DNA of 26,322 bases from a virus: the IMG/VR virus record IMGVR_UViG_3300037228_000171, positions 1 to 26,322 of that record; one strand, given 5' to 3'. The notes below the pieces were generated by a model. It saw only the letters and a list, made by a program, of their open reading frames with translations. It was not told the origin of the DNA and did no database searches. Shown in pieces: positions 1-6,728 of the stretch; the stretch's first letter is position 1; every line of letters begins with the position of its first letter. A program made the translations under genes and the position numbers.

Positions 1-327
1 ATGGACCAAAACGACGTAGCGTGGAAAATTGCTGAGGCCACCCTCGCATCGATAAACACCGGTCCGGATACGCTAGATACGGCCCTCACCGATCTGAAGG
101 CGAGCGCGAAGGACATAGCTCGGGCTTACGCGCTCTGCCTTACGAACAGGACGCCATTCGGCTCTGAGGCGAATCGCCTCATCCTCAACACACGCCTGCA
201 GCTTGCACTCATGCAGGAGCACGTGGCAGCACAGAAGCGCATGGGACTTACGATCAACATCCTGACTACGGTGCTTGTTGTGCTCACCGTAGTGCTGGTG
301 ATTTTCGGTAGCGGTGCCTGTCCGTGA
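1..327 (+). CDS. Small membrane protein, unknown function
   Basis: This 108-aa protein has a soluble, mildly acidic N-terminal part of about 78 residues and a C-terminal hydrophobic helix of about 20 residues (ILTTVLVVLTVVLVIF), so it is probably a tail-anchored inner-membrane protein. The ATG sits on the first base of the window, so an upstream start and the ribosome binding site cannot be judged. The stop at 325-327 overlaps the beginning of a ParB-like gene fragment in another frame. No family was recognised. It could belong to the flanking chromosome or to the mobile element. Confidence 0.5.
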   Translation: MDQNDVAWKIAEATLASINTGPDTLDTALTDLKASAKDIARAYALCLTNRTPFGSEANRLILNTRLQLALMQEHVAAQKRMGLTINILTTVLVVLTVVLVIFGSGACP

Positions 328-499
328 TCATCTCACCGCCGGCCAGCGCACCATGATCGTGGCGAAGATTTATCCGGATCCGCAGAAGCTGAAGCGGAAA
401 GGAAGTTCCGTCGCGGAACAACTAGGCTTCGGTAAAGGCAAGCTCTCTGAAGCCCGTCTCGTGCTCAAGGTTATGCCAGAACTGGCTGATGCTGGTCTA
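314..499 (+). pseudogene. Fragment of a ParB-like DNA-binding gene
   Basis: This reading frame encodes a stretch starting VRDHLTAGQRTMIVAKIYPD and continuing through a helix-turn-helix-like segment (VAEQLGFGKGKLSEARLVLK) to PELADAG. It resembles the central part of ParB-like partition or regulatory proteins of plasmids and phages, where 'hLT.gQramivA.iYP' precedes an HTH. The N-terminal ParB nuclease-like domain is missing. Similarity stops at about 497, where the frame becomes antisense to the metallopeptidase gene. It is therefore a truncated remnant. The family match is from memory of typical sequences, not a search. Confidence 0.45.
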
Positions 500-1138
500 C
501 AACGATTGTATGTCAGCGACCACCACGCAATGCTGCCGCGCCAACTCCAGCGAGCGTGCACGCGGAATGTCGAACTCGCGTTCCCACAACTCGACCATGC
601 CGGCGCACCAGCCCGGGCCGTGTTGTTCGTGAACGTGGCACAAGTGCATCAGTTCGTGCGCCAACCAAGCTGGCTTGCAGTGGCATTGATCGATCAACAC
701 GCGATGCTGCAGGGCCTTTGCTCTCGCGCCGCCTACGGCCTCAGCCTCGCCCAGAACGCAGATTTCAGGCACGCCCGAAAAGTACGGCTCAAAGCGCGGC
801 GCGTATCTGCGCCACAGTTCTGCGGCGTAGTCCTGCGCCTCGGTGGCACCCAGTAGCGGCGCCTGATCGAGCCCAGCATCCGCCCAGATCCGCGACTCCC
901 ACGCGAACACGGCCTGATCGTATGGCTTGCAGCCATCGCCATATCTGGCCGTGCGTGAGTGCATGATGCGCACGAGGCGCGGGTGCTTGCGTTCTAGTTG
1001 CCATGTGGCGGCGTCAGGATCCGGCCGCACTGGACGCGGCCATGATGGCTTGTGACCGCCGTATGCGGCCCAAGTGACGTGTTTGCGCCCCGAGCCGTGT
1101 CTGTGCCCGGGTGCTGGTATCGCGGCTGCCGTGTTCAC
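497..1138 (-). CDS. Putative SprT-like zinc metallopeptidase
   Basis: The 213-aa protein carries HELMHLCHVHEQHGPGW at about residues 161-177. This gives the zinc-protease HExxH motif (H161, E162, H165), and a following HGPxW whose histidine (H173) could be a third ligand. This spacing is typical of SprT-like and related small metallopeptidases of phages and actinobacteria. The N-terminal third is basic and rich in proline and histidine. Several cysteines (70, 127, 152, 154, 167) may add a metal site. The start is GTG at 1138. It lies downstream of the leftward phage operon in the same direction, but decayed DNA separates it. The substrate is unknown. The fold assignment rests on the motif only. 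Confidence 0.6.
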   Translation of the reverse strand: MNTAAAIPAPGHRHGSGRKHVTWAAYGGHKPSWPRPVRPDPDAATWQLERKHPRLVRIMHSRTARYGDGCKPYDQAVFAWESRIWADAGLDQAPLLGATEAQDYAAELWRRYAPRFEPYFSGVPEICVLGEAEAVGGARAKALQHRVLIDQCHCKPAWLAHELMHLCHVHEQHGPGWCAGMVELWEREFDIPRARSLELARQHCVVVADIQSL

Positions 1139-1199
1139 TTACGCCTCGCCACGAATGACGCCGTCAGCCAGCTCGGGCAGCGGCGGACAGACAGATTGA

Positions 1200-1480
1200 T
1201 TGCCAGCGCTGGCAAGTAAATGCGCGTTTCGCCGCATCGGTGAGCTGAGCCGGGAACTGGAGAAGGCCGAGCGACAGCGGACCGATCTGCATCCCAGCGG
1301 TGGGAAGCAGACAAAGACCGCCGCACTCAAAGCCGCCGGGAACTGGAGAAGGCAGAACCATTAAAGGCAAGGGTGCTGGTGTTGCCAGCGCTGGCAAGAC
1401 CAAAGTGGTGGTCGGCATGCCAGCACTGGCAAGCCGACAAAAGAACCCAAAAGCTACTCTTGCCAGCGCTGGCAAGAGTA
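1200..1480 (+). repeat. Four dispersed copies of a TTGCCAGCGCTGGCAA palindrome
   Basis: The 16-base palindrome TTGCCAGCGCTGGCAA occurs perfectly at 1200-1215 and 1382-1397. A one-mismatch copy of its core lies at 1418-1431. The copy around 1468 is extended to a perfect 26-base palindrome (1455-1480). In the plus frame the copies read 'ASAGK', so they may be amplified pieces of a decayed coding sequence rather than operators. Protein binding is also possible because the spacing and symmetry are striking. Confidence 0.6.
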
Positions 1481-1545
1481 AGGCCGCCGCGCTCAAGGCC
1501 GCTGCGCTCACCTCAGCGGCTGCGTTTTCGGACCCTGACGGTGCA
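1206..1545 (+). pseudogene. Decayed, internally duplicated phage/plasmid gene remnant
   Basis: One plus-strand frame reads RRIGELSRELEKAERQRTD, then PSGGKQTKTAALKAAG. After a second copy of the bases for 'RELEKAE' (from about 1339) the frame is lost. Another frame resumes with GVASAGKTK and LASAGKSKAAALKAAALTSA. This resembles a common phage/plasmid protein with the pattern 'RRiGEl.rele... lps.GK.kaaaLkaAGis.s.A'. The direct repeat of GGGAACTGGAGAAGGC (1251-1266 and 1338-1353) shows internal duplication. No continuous frame, start or full length remains. The 3' end runs into the antisense of the gene at 1508-2152. Confidence 0.45.
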
Positions 1546-2152
1546 GCGCCCGGATTGCCTTCGTGGCTTCGTCGGCGGCGTCATCATCCTGATCACTCTG
1601 CCGGGGCAAGCTTGCATGCTCGGAATCAGCATGGCGCGAGCCGAACTGGCTGGTGCTCTGCGAACCCGGCGCTGCTTCATTCGTGACATCACGCGCGTCT
1701 ACAGCGCCCCATGTGGACGGTGGCGGCGGATCGTCGGTTGCGTTCGAGCTTTGCAGCCCGATACCGCTGGCGCCTTTGCGCACTCGCCGAATGGTGGCCA
1801 GATCGCGCATGGAGAAGGTCACCTGCTTCGCGCCTATGTCGGCAGCGCTGCTCGCCGACGCCTTGTGCGCCTCCGGCAGTAACAGCCCGGCACCAGTAGG
1901 ACCGCGAGCGTGAATCTTTCGAATCGAGTCCAGCGCATCGGTGCCATTGGACTGGCGCTCATCGGTAGTCAACAGCATTTTTCTGATCTGCGCATCGTCC
2001 ACGACGTTGCTCGCTCGCTTCGCGAGTGATCCGGGCTTAGTCGGGCCGCGCCTGTGAATTTTGCGCAGCTGATCAAGCAGGCCGATGCGGCCATCACTTG
2101 GCGCAGATTCGTTGCGCTTTGAGAGAAACTGATCCCTGTATGCGTGCTGCAT
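1508..2152 (-). CDS. Phage-operon protein with IRKIHxRGPT repeats
   Basis: The predicted 214-aa protein contains a recurring short motif: LLDQLRKIHRRGPTKPG (about 25-41), ALDSIRKIHARGPTGAG (73-89), a weak copy ATIRRVRKGASG (119-130) and ATKAIRALHRQGPKTQP (196-212). The linkers are polar and low in complexity, with Ser/Ala/Asp-rich stretches and a PPPP run, so the protein is probably largely disordered with spaced binding motifs. I chose the ATG at 2152, preceded by GAGG. A TTG at 2167 would add five residues. It follows the large terminase and a 111-aa gene in the same direction. Its position suggests a packaging or structural role, but no family was recognised. Confidence 0.6.
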   Translation of the reverse strand: MQHAYRDQFLSKRNESAPSDGRIGLLDQLRKIHRRGPTKPGSLAKRASNVVDDAQIRKMLLTTDERQSNGTDALDSIRKIHARGPTGAGLLLPEAHKASASSAADIGAKQVTFSMRDLATIRRVRKGASGIGLQSSNATDDPPPPSTWGAVDARDVTNEAAPGSQSTSQFGSRHADSEHASLPRQSDQDDDAADEATKAIRALHRQGPKTQPLR

Positions 2153-2173
2153 TTGGATTGACCTCAAAACAAG

Positions 2174-2509
2174 TTAGTGGAAAAGGTGCCTGCCGACACC
2201 AGCGAGGACCACTTGCGCGCAGGCTCTCGGGGTAACCAGCCCCGAGCCGATCGCCACGCCGGGGACAAAGCCGGCCGCAACCACTCGACCATTCGCTGGA
2301 GACGGACGTGTCGAGCTTTGCCAGACGTGGGCGCCGATGTCCGCGCCACGTCGAACAAACCAAAAGGTGGGCGCCGTGGCGTTGCGGATCGCCCGCGCCC
2401 GCTCGCGCGCCGAATCGTGGAAGACGGCGCACGAGATCTCCGAGCGATTGCCGGCATGGAGGAAATGCCGTCCAGCGCTCGAAAACGATAAAGCAAGATT
2501 CGCGTTCAT
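2174..2509 (-). CDS. Hypothetical 111-aa protein coupled to the terminase gene
   Basis: The ATG at 2509 overlaps the stop of the large terminase gene in the form ATGA, the coupling seen throughout this operon. This selects the frame among several overlapping open frames here. The protein begins MNANLALSFSSAGRHFLHAG and is small, basic and without recognisable domains. An alternating aliphatic C-terminal half (VVAAGFVPGVAIGSGLV) could be a beta structure or a weak hydrophobic segment. Position after terminase suggests a phage structural or packaging accessory, but this is inference only. Confidence 0.5.
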   Translation of the reverse strand: MNANLALSFSSAGRHFLHAGNRSEISCAVFHDSARERARAIRNATAPTFWFVRRGADIGAHVWQSSTRPSPANGRVVAAGFVPGVAIGSGLVTPRACAQVVLAGVGRHLFH

Positions 2510-4092
2510 ATGTCCTTGACCACCCCGCCGATCTTCAGCGCGCGGCGCCAAAGCGCGCCGGGCTCAGGCGCAGGCCGCGAAAGTTCTGCGCCTTTCTGAT
2601 CGTGCTGATGAAGTAGATTTGTAGTCGGTGCGGCTGACGTGGGCGGCGCGGCCGGCGGGGCTTTCAATTCTGCAGCGTAGTAAGCGAGCAGACCCGCCCC
2701 GGGCGGCCGCCTGATGCGTTCCTGAAGGCTATAGCGTAGGGCGTCAATCGTGTGATCGTTCCCGGGTTTTGGATCCGGCAACACTTCGCCTGTCGTGCGA
2801 TCAACCTTATAGCTGTAGAGCTTAGCTTCTTGCGCCACATGCTCACAGCGCGTGTGAATCACGATCTTCGCGAAACTGCGCAACGTCAGGATTCCGTCTT
2901 GAACGCTGCCGTCCCATTTTGCACAGCTCCTGACGTTTTCGTAATCGTGACCGCGTAAGTGATTGATGATCTCCGGACGTGAATTGTCGGCATAAATCAC
3001 GCTGTCGCGACTGCCGGGCACGGTGCCGAGCAACTTCGGCAGGCGGTCCAATGGCAGCTCGATCGCGTAGGCTTCATGAGTCACATACAACGTATTCGTT
3101 GCCGCATCGAGGAAGGATTTAATCAACGCCGTGGGATCAACCGAGAATCCAAAATCAAGACCCATGAATGGCCCGGCCCAGTCCGAGCTGATCTCGAAGT
3201 CCGCGATTTCGTACTTGCCTTTCAATACCTGAGCATCAGAGTGCTGGCGCAATTCACCGGCCCAAACATGGTTGTAGCTGTCCAGATCGACGCGCTTGAG
3301 ATAGTTGGCCTCGGCCAGCGTCTCGATCGAGACCCACGGATTGTCGGTGTAGTTCAGTGAGGCGCTGATTGTGTTCGGCGGCGTGTTCAACCTGAAGCGC
3401 ACATAATTTGGGTCATCGCTTAAATCTGGGTTTGATGTCATTAAAATCATCGAGCCGGGTTTTCTAATTGTTGGCAACAGCACGCTCCAGCTCGCCTCGC
3501 TCAACTGCTCGGCCTGCTCGACCCAGCAAACGTCAATGCCTTCGAGCGACTTGATCCTCTGGACGTTGGCGTACATTCCCTCGAATAAAAACAGCGCACC
3601 AGTGTGCGACGTGATGCTGTTGGCCTGCACCTCGAAGTAGCGGTCGAGGTTCATCACTTCGATCTGATCTGCGAGCAGGCGCAGTGCGCTGTCCTTAAGT
3701 GATCGTTGTATTTCACGCAGACACAAGACGCGAATCGGTTCCACAAGTCCGCGCAGCAATAAGGCACGCACTGTCGCCCACGACTTGGTGGAGCTGCGGC
3801 CGCCGAACAAATCAATGTTACGTGCGTGGTGACTGGGGTGCAGCGCCGCGAATGCCTTGGGCGCGAATGTCACGCTCTGCGTGCCTTCTGGCACATCAAA
3901 GCCGAAAGGAACGGCACACAAGACTCGGCCGGTCCAGTTACGCCGCAGCCCGCGAACGCGAGCGCCGAAACGCTCTGCTGACTCACCGATTGCAGCCCAC
4001 ACCACGATCGGCGAGGTACGCGCGCTCTCACGCGCCGAGATCACTTGCTGTGCGCGCTTGATGATGGCGGCCGGATTGGACAGTGGCATCAT
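2506..4092 (-). CDS. terL: Phage terminase large subunit (PBSX/Terminase_3 type)
   Basis: This is the packaging motor, which pumps phage DNA into the prohead with ATP and cuts it. Of 528 residues, the ATPase part shows Walker A GGRSSTKS (97-104; the more usual form is GGRGSGKS), Walker B IDVCWVEQAE (186-195) and coupling motif ILMTSNP (216-222). The nuclease part shows GLDFGFSVDP (D313), YADNSRPE (D369) and NDHTIDALRY (D447, D450), a complete acidic set. About 75 N-terminal residues precede the usual start of homology, and no later Met offers a better start. The C-terminal 60 residues are proline- and alanine-rich. It follows a 229-aa gene by 11 bases and overlaps the next gene. No portal gene follows, which is unusual. 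Confidence 0.93.
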   Translation of the reverse strand: MMPLSNPAAIIKRAQQVISARESARTSPIVVWAAIGESAERFGARVRGLRRNWTGRVLCAVPFGFDVPEGTQSVTFAPKAFAALHPSHHARNIDLFGGRSSTKSWATVRALLLRGLVEPIRVLCLREIQRSLKDSALRLLADQIEVMNLDRYFEVQANSITSHTGALFLFEGMYANVQRIKSLEGIDVCWVEQAEQLSEASWSVLLPTIRKPGSMILMTSNPDLSDDPNYVRFRLNTPPNTISASLNYTDNPWVSIETLAEANYLKRVDLDSYNHVWAGELRQHSDAQVLKGKYEIADFEISSDWAGPFMGLDFGFSVDPTALIKSFLDAATNTLYVTHEAYAIELPLDRLPKLLGTVPGSRDSVIYADNSRPEIINHLRGHDYENVRSCAKWDGSVQDGILTLRSFAKIVIHTRCEHVAQEAKLYSYKVDRTTGEVLPDPKPGNDHTIDALRYSLQERIRRPPGAGLLAYYAAELKAPPAAPPTSAAPTTNLLHQHDQKGAELSRPAPEPGALWRRALKIGGVVKDI

Positions 4093-4103
4093 GGGTGTGA
4101 CGT

Positions 4104-4793
4104 TTACTCCCGCGACGCGAGCAGCTTGGCGCGCAAGTTATCGATCGCTTTGTCCAGCTCGCGGCCTTCTGCATCACGCGCCGCTTGTGCTGCTTCTGGC
4201 GCGCTCGGGTAGCGCCGAAAGGCCGGGTGAGCTTGTGACTGATCGGCAGGATTCAACGGCCGAGCAACATACGTGCGGCCATATTCACCGTATCCAAAAA
4301 ACAAGCCGGTGTGTCGGCTAAGCGAGATCTGATCGCAAAGCCCAGCGGCTGCGAAAACCCTGAGCTGGATAGCCAGCAACGCCGCTTCGGCCGCCATGAA
4401 GGCCGGCGCGAGCGCGATCAGCTCCTCGGCTGCCGCTTCACGCATCAGTGGCTCAGTCTTTTCGGCATGCTGGTTGCGTTGCGCCTGCAGTGCGGCGAGA
4501 TCGCCAGACGGACGCAGTTGATCTCGTGCGTGCTCGGCGTCGATAAGCTCGCGCTGATCGTCGCCAAGTGGCGCAATCGAACCACGGAAGTCCCGCGCTT
4601 CGAGCTTGTCAGCGAGCTTGGCCTTGAGCGCAGTGACACGTTCCTCAGCCAAGCGGTATGGCGCTGACCTTGCGGTTTCAGCGAGGATCCGCTCAAGCAT
4701 CGCATCGCCTTCGCGGTTGTGCTCACTCAGTGCTGCGGCGTGAGGCTGCGCCGGCTCGGCAGTCTTGCGAAGTAATCTCAGTGGGTTGACCAT
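4104..4793 (-). CDS. Hypothetical 229-aa helical protein upstream of terL
   Basis: The protein is rich in Ala, Glu, Arg and Leu and is predicted by eye to be mostly helical with coiled-coil stretches (about 30-150). A glycine/tyrosine segment GLFFGYGEYGRTYVARPL lies near residues 165-182. The ATG at 4793 has a clear GGAGG upstream. It lies immediately before terL. This position is often held by a small terminase or packaging accessory gene, but I see no HTH in it and recognise no family. Confidence 0.65.
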   Translation of the reverse strand: MVNPLRLLRKTAEPAQPHAAALSEHNREGDAMLERILAETARSAPYRLAEERVTALKAKLADKLEARDFRGSIAPLGDDQRELIDAEHARDQLRPSGDLAALQAQRNQHAEKTEPLMREAAAEELIALAPAFMAAEAALLAIQLRVFAAAGLCDQISLSRHTGLFFGYGEYGRTYVARPLNPADQSQAHPAFRRYPSAPEAAQAARDAEGRELDKAIDNLRAKLLASRE

Positions 4794-4826
4794 GATGAAT
4801 CCTCCAGTGTTGAAAATGGCAGCCAG

Positions 4827-5063
4827 CTACGTTGGCGATCCGTTGGCAGCGATGTGGTTGAGCACCACTTCGGTATGAACGCCGAGCGCGGCCGATATAT
4901 CGGTAGGCAGCAAGCCAGATCGATGCAGCCTGCGAGCTTCGGCGGCGACCAAAGATTGATGCAGAGTCGATAGCGCCGCGTAGCCAGCCAAGCCGATTTC
5001 GCCGCCGATGGCAGAGGTTGTATTACTACCTCTGTCAGTGAACCGGTTGGCGCGAGCAGTCAT
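4827..5063 (-). CDS. Small HTH-like protein (78 aa)
   Basis: The C-terminal half contains a helix-turn-helix-like pattern, GLLPTDISAALGVHTEVVLNHI (about 50-71 in this 78-aa protein), suggesting DNA binding. The ATG overlaps the stop of the preceding gene as ATGA. It lies between the endonuclease VII-like gene and the packaging genes. A small-terminase-like role in recognising packaging sites is conceivable, and a regulator is equally possible. The family is not recognised. Confidence 0.55.
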   Translation of the reverse strand: MTARANRFTDRGSNTTSAIGGEIGLAGYAALSTLHQSLVAAEARRLHRSGLLPTDISAALGVHTEVVLNHIAANGSPT

Positions 5064-5251
5064 CGAGCACCGCCAGCACTGGTGCAGATGCGCTTAACGT
5101 CTTGCATGCTGATGCCCAGCAGCGTGCACACCCTTTCTGGCGAGACGCCTGCACCGAGTAACTGCAGAACGCGCCCGTCCTGTTCGCTCACTTCGACGTA
5201 GTCGAGATCTGGCGCCTGATCGAGCGCATCGAGGATGCGTGGATCGATCAC
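5060..5251 (-). CDS. Small HTH-like protein (63 aa)
   Basis: I chose the GTG at 5251 because it overlaps the endonuclease stop as GTGA and has GGAGG a few bases upstream. A TTG at 5287 would give 75 residues. The protein reads VIDPRILDALDQAPDLDYVE, followed by an HTH-like segment RVLQLLGAGVSPERVCTLLG then ISMQDVKRI, typical of sigma-like or resolvase-like DNA-binding helices. Its stop overlaps the next HTH gene. The two small HTH proteins are probably cotranslated and may work together. Confidence 0.55.
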   Translation of the reverse strand: MIDPRILDALDQAPDLDYVEVSEQDGRVLQLLGAGVSPERVCTLLGISMQDVKRICTSAGGAR

Positions 5252-5775
5252 GCGGCCTCCGATGTACGCGCCTGACGTGCACGCCAACTAACGAGGTAAT
5301 CGATAGCCTTGTACATGAGGCCAACGTTATCGCGCAGGTATCCGATGCCAGTATTGCAGGCATTGCATAGCAGCCCACGGATGCAACTACCGCACGACTT
5401 CTGACCCGGGCAACATGAATGGTCGTGGTCTATATGCGCGCCGCGTGAGTGTGGACCGCGCTTTCCAGCCTCTTTATGCTGATCGAACGCTCGCGCAATG
5501 GCATTGCCGCAGATGGCGCAACGGCCATGCTGTGCCTCGTACAGATCCGCATATTGTTCGATCGTGAGACTGTGCAAAGCCCTAAGGTTTGAGCGGACAA
5601 CCCGCTCTCTGCCTTTATGCGTCAACCGCGAGCGCCGCTGATATTCGCGGTGCCATTCCCTCGTGTTCGAAGGCGCTATACCCTCAAGGCGTGTGCTCGG
5701 CTTCCAATCTGCCATTGTCACTAGGCGCTGAGGCGCGGCCAGATCGAGCACGCCATTAGTGAGTGGATCGCTCAC
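5248..5775 (-). CDS. Recombination endonuclease VII-like HNH nuclease
   Basis: The 175-aa protein matches the Endonuclease VII family, which resolves branched DNA such as Holliday junctions and trims packaging substrates in phages. The core runs from LTIEQYADLYEAQHGRCAIC (71-89ff) through AHIDHDHS (113-120) to RGLLCNACNTGIGYLRDN (133-150). CAICG and CNAC supply zinc ligands, and HIDHDH is the His-Me finger catalytic motif. An extra cysteine cluster (CCPGQKSCGSC, 121-131) sits between the catalytic motif and the second zinc pair and could bind another metal. The GTG start at 5775 overlaps the preceding stop as GTGA. Its place in the packaging operon fits a role in DNA maturation. Confidence 0.88.
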   Translation of the reverse strand: MSDPLTNGVLDLAAPQRLVTMADWKPSTRLEGIAPSNTREWHREYQRRSRLTHKGRERVVRSNLRALHSLTIEQYADLYEAQHGRCAICGNAIARAFDQHKEAGKRGPHSRGAHIDHDHSCCPGQKSCGSCIRGLLCNACNTGIGYLRDNVGLMYKAIDYLVSWRARQARTSEAA

Positions 5776-5930
5776 TGCGCTGCCTCAACTTTATGCATGG
5801 CGAGCCTGTTAGGCGCGGAATATGCACGGCGAAAAGAGGCTAAGTCATTGATTGTGGCATCGGAAACGCCATTCCATTTAACATAAAAGCCCTTCCACGA
5901 AGTAGCGCTGTGCTGCATCAAAGTGCTCAT
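5772..5930 (-). CDS. Hypothetical 52-aa protein
   Basis: The ATG at 5930 has a good AGGAG five bases upstream and overlaps the stop of the 60-aa gene before it. The stop overlaps the GTG of the endonuclease gene. The protein (MSTLMQHSATSWKGFYVKWN at the start) includes a short aromatic patch and a C-terminal basic stretch. Coupling at both ends argues that it is real. No function is recognised. Confidence 0.55.
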   Translation of the reverse strand: MSTLMQHSATSWKGFYVKWNGVSDATINDLASFRRAYSAPNRLAMHKVEAAQ

Positions 5931-6109
5931 GCGCGCTCCTCCAGCGGCCGGCGCCGTGGCCTCTTCAATGGCTGGTGCAGCTTCGCGCGCAAGATCTCCT
6001 CGATCGTTTCGCGCTCGAAGCGAGCGTCTGCGCGCTGCTTCGCAGTGACAGCGCGTTGCTCGATGACGCGGCACGCACGAATGCAAATGTCGAGGCCGTA
6101 CACGTCCAT
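5927..6109 (-). CDS. Hypothetical 60-aa basic protein
   Basis: The ATG at 6109 directly follows the TAA of the gene before it, and its stop overlaps the ATG of the next gene. The protein is rich in Arg, Glu and Ala, begins MDVYGLDICIRACRVIEQRA and ends in a very basic tail (LKRPRRRPLEERA). It probably folds as one long helix and may bind nucleic acid. No family is recognised. Confidence 0.55.
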   Translation of the reverse strand: MDVYGLDICIRACRVIEQRAVTAKQRADARFERETIEEILRAKLHQPLKRPRRRPLEERA

Positions 6110-6508
6110 TTACGTTGAAGCCTCTGCTGTGCCAGCGTCGGCATCGATCGTCGCCGTAGCGACGCCTGCGTCTGCGTAATCGAAAGGCGAGCGCTCACGC
6201 TGTTCGAGCAGTTGCTTGGCTTGCACTTCGAGATTCGCAGCATGTTCACGTAGCCGCTCGTGCTCGACGCTCGTGAGAATGCCCGCATGCACCGCAAGAC
6301 CTTTAATTCCAGCCATGTAAGAGCCGCGATCGAGCATGCCGCGTTTCCATGCAACGTACAGCGATGCAGATTCACGCGCAGTGCCGGTCAAGCTGCGCAA
6401 GGACGGCCTTCTGCCTCGGAATCTCGGCAACAGCTCCGCATTCGGACTGCAAACCGTCAACGCGTTGTCGTTGCTGCTCGAATTGTCGTTCTCGGTGTCC
6501 ATCAACAT
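6110..6508 (-). CDS. Hypothetical phage protein (about 132 aa)
   Basis: The frame is open from 6559, but I prefer the ATG at 6508 (MLMDTENDN); ATG 6502 is the alternative. After a polar N-terminus rich in Asn/Ser/Asp come RGRRPSLRSLTGTARESASL and a helical region up to about residue 115, ending in an acidic Ala/Thr tail. The middle resembles phage proteins in which a short 'TG.a.e...ly' motif precedes a helical region, but I cannot name the family. It is the first gene after a 220-base gap in the leftward operon. Confidence 0.55.
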   Translation of the reverse strand: MLMDTENDNSSSNDNALTVCSPNAELLPRFRGRRPSLRSLTGTARESASLYVAWKRGMLDRGSYMAGIKGLAVHAGILTSVEHERLREHAANLEVQAKQLLEQRERSPFDYADAGVATATIDADAGTAEAST

Positions 6509-6728
6509 GGCCTGAAGGTGCTCATAAGCGCGAATTTTGGTACGCGGTAAGGCGTGCACCTAATTTCGCTATCGGGTTTCGGCTCATCGCCAAACGGATT
6601 TCTGCGGGGGATGGCGTGGTATGGCAGGGGATGTTTTCTCGCTGCGCCGCCAAACTGTCACTTGTTCCTGACACTTCGCCCGCGTCAAGACAAACGACCC
6701 CCCGCGTGGCCCGCTATCCCCCGCAATT
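6509..6728 (-). other. 220-base gap in the operon with small open frames
   Basis: No clear gene fills this gap. Two minus frames are open and look protein-like. One is GTG-initiated at 6674 and ends at 6522 (50 aa, VSGTSDSLAAQRENIP at the start). A second overlaps it without an ATG, GTG or TTG start and reads LPYHAIPRRNPFGDEPKPDS. A plus frame (6554-6742) is also open. Conflicting frames with no good ribosome binding site suggest a conserved non-coding or remnant segment, though a small gene is possible. Pyrimidine/purine-biased runs such as GCGGGGGATAGCGGG are present. Confidence 0.3.

Noticed and set aside
1200-1480. CRISPR array from the repeated palindrome
   Set aside because: Spacing is irregular, the repeat units differ in length and the spacers are coding remnants. 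No cas genes are present.
1164-1511. 115-aa hydrophobic minus-strand ORF
   Set aside because: It reads the palindromic repeats in reverse (repeated LLPALA). The composition is that of a repeat artefact.
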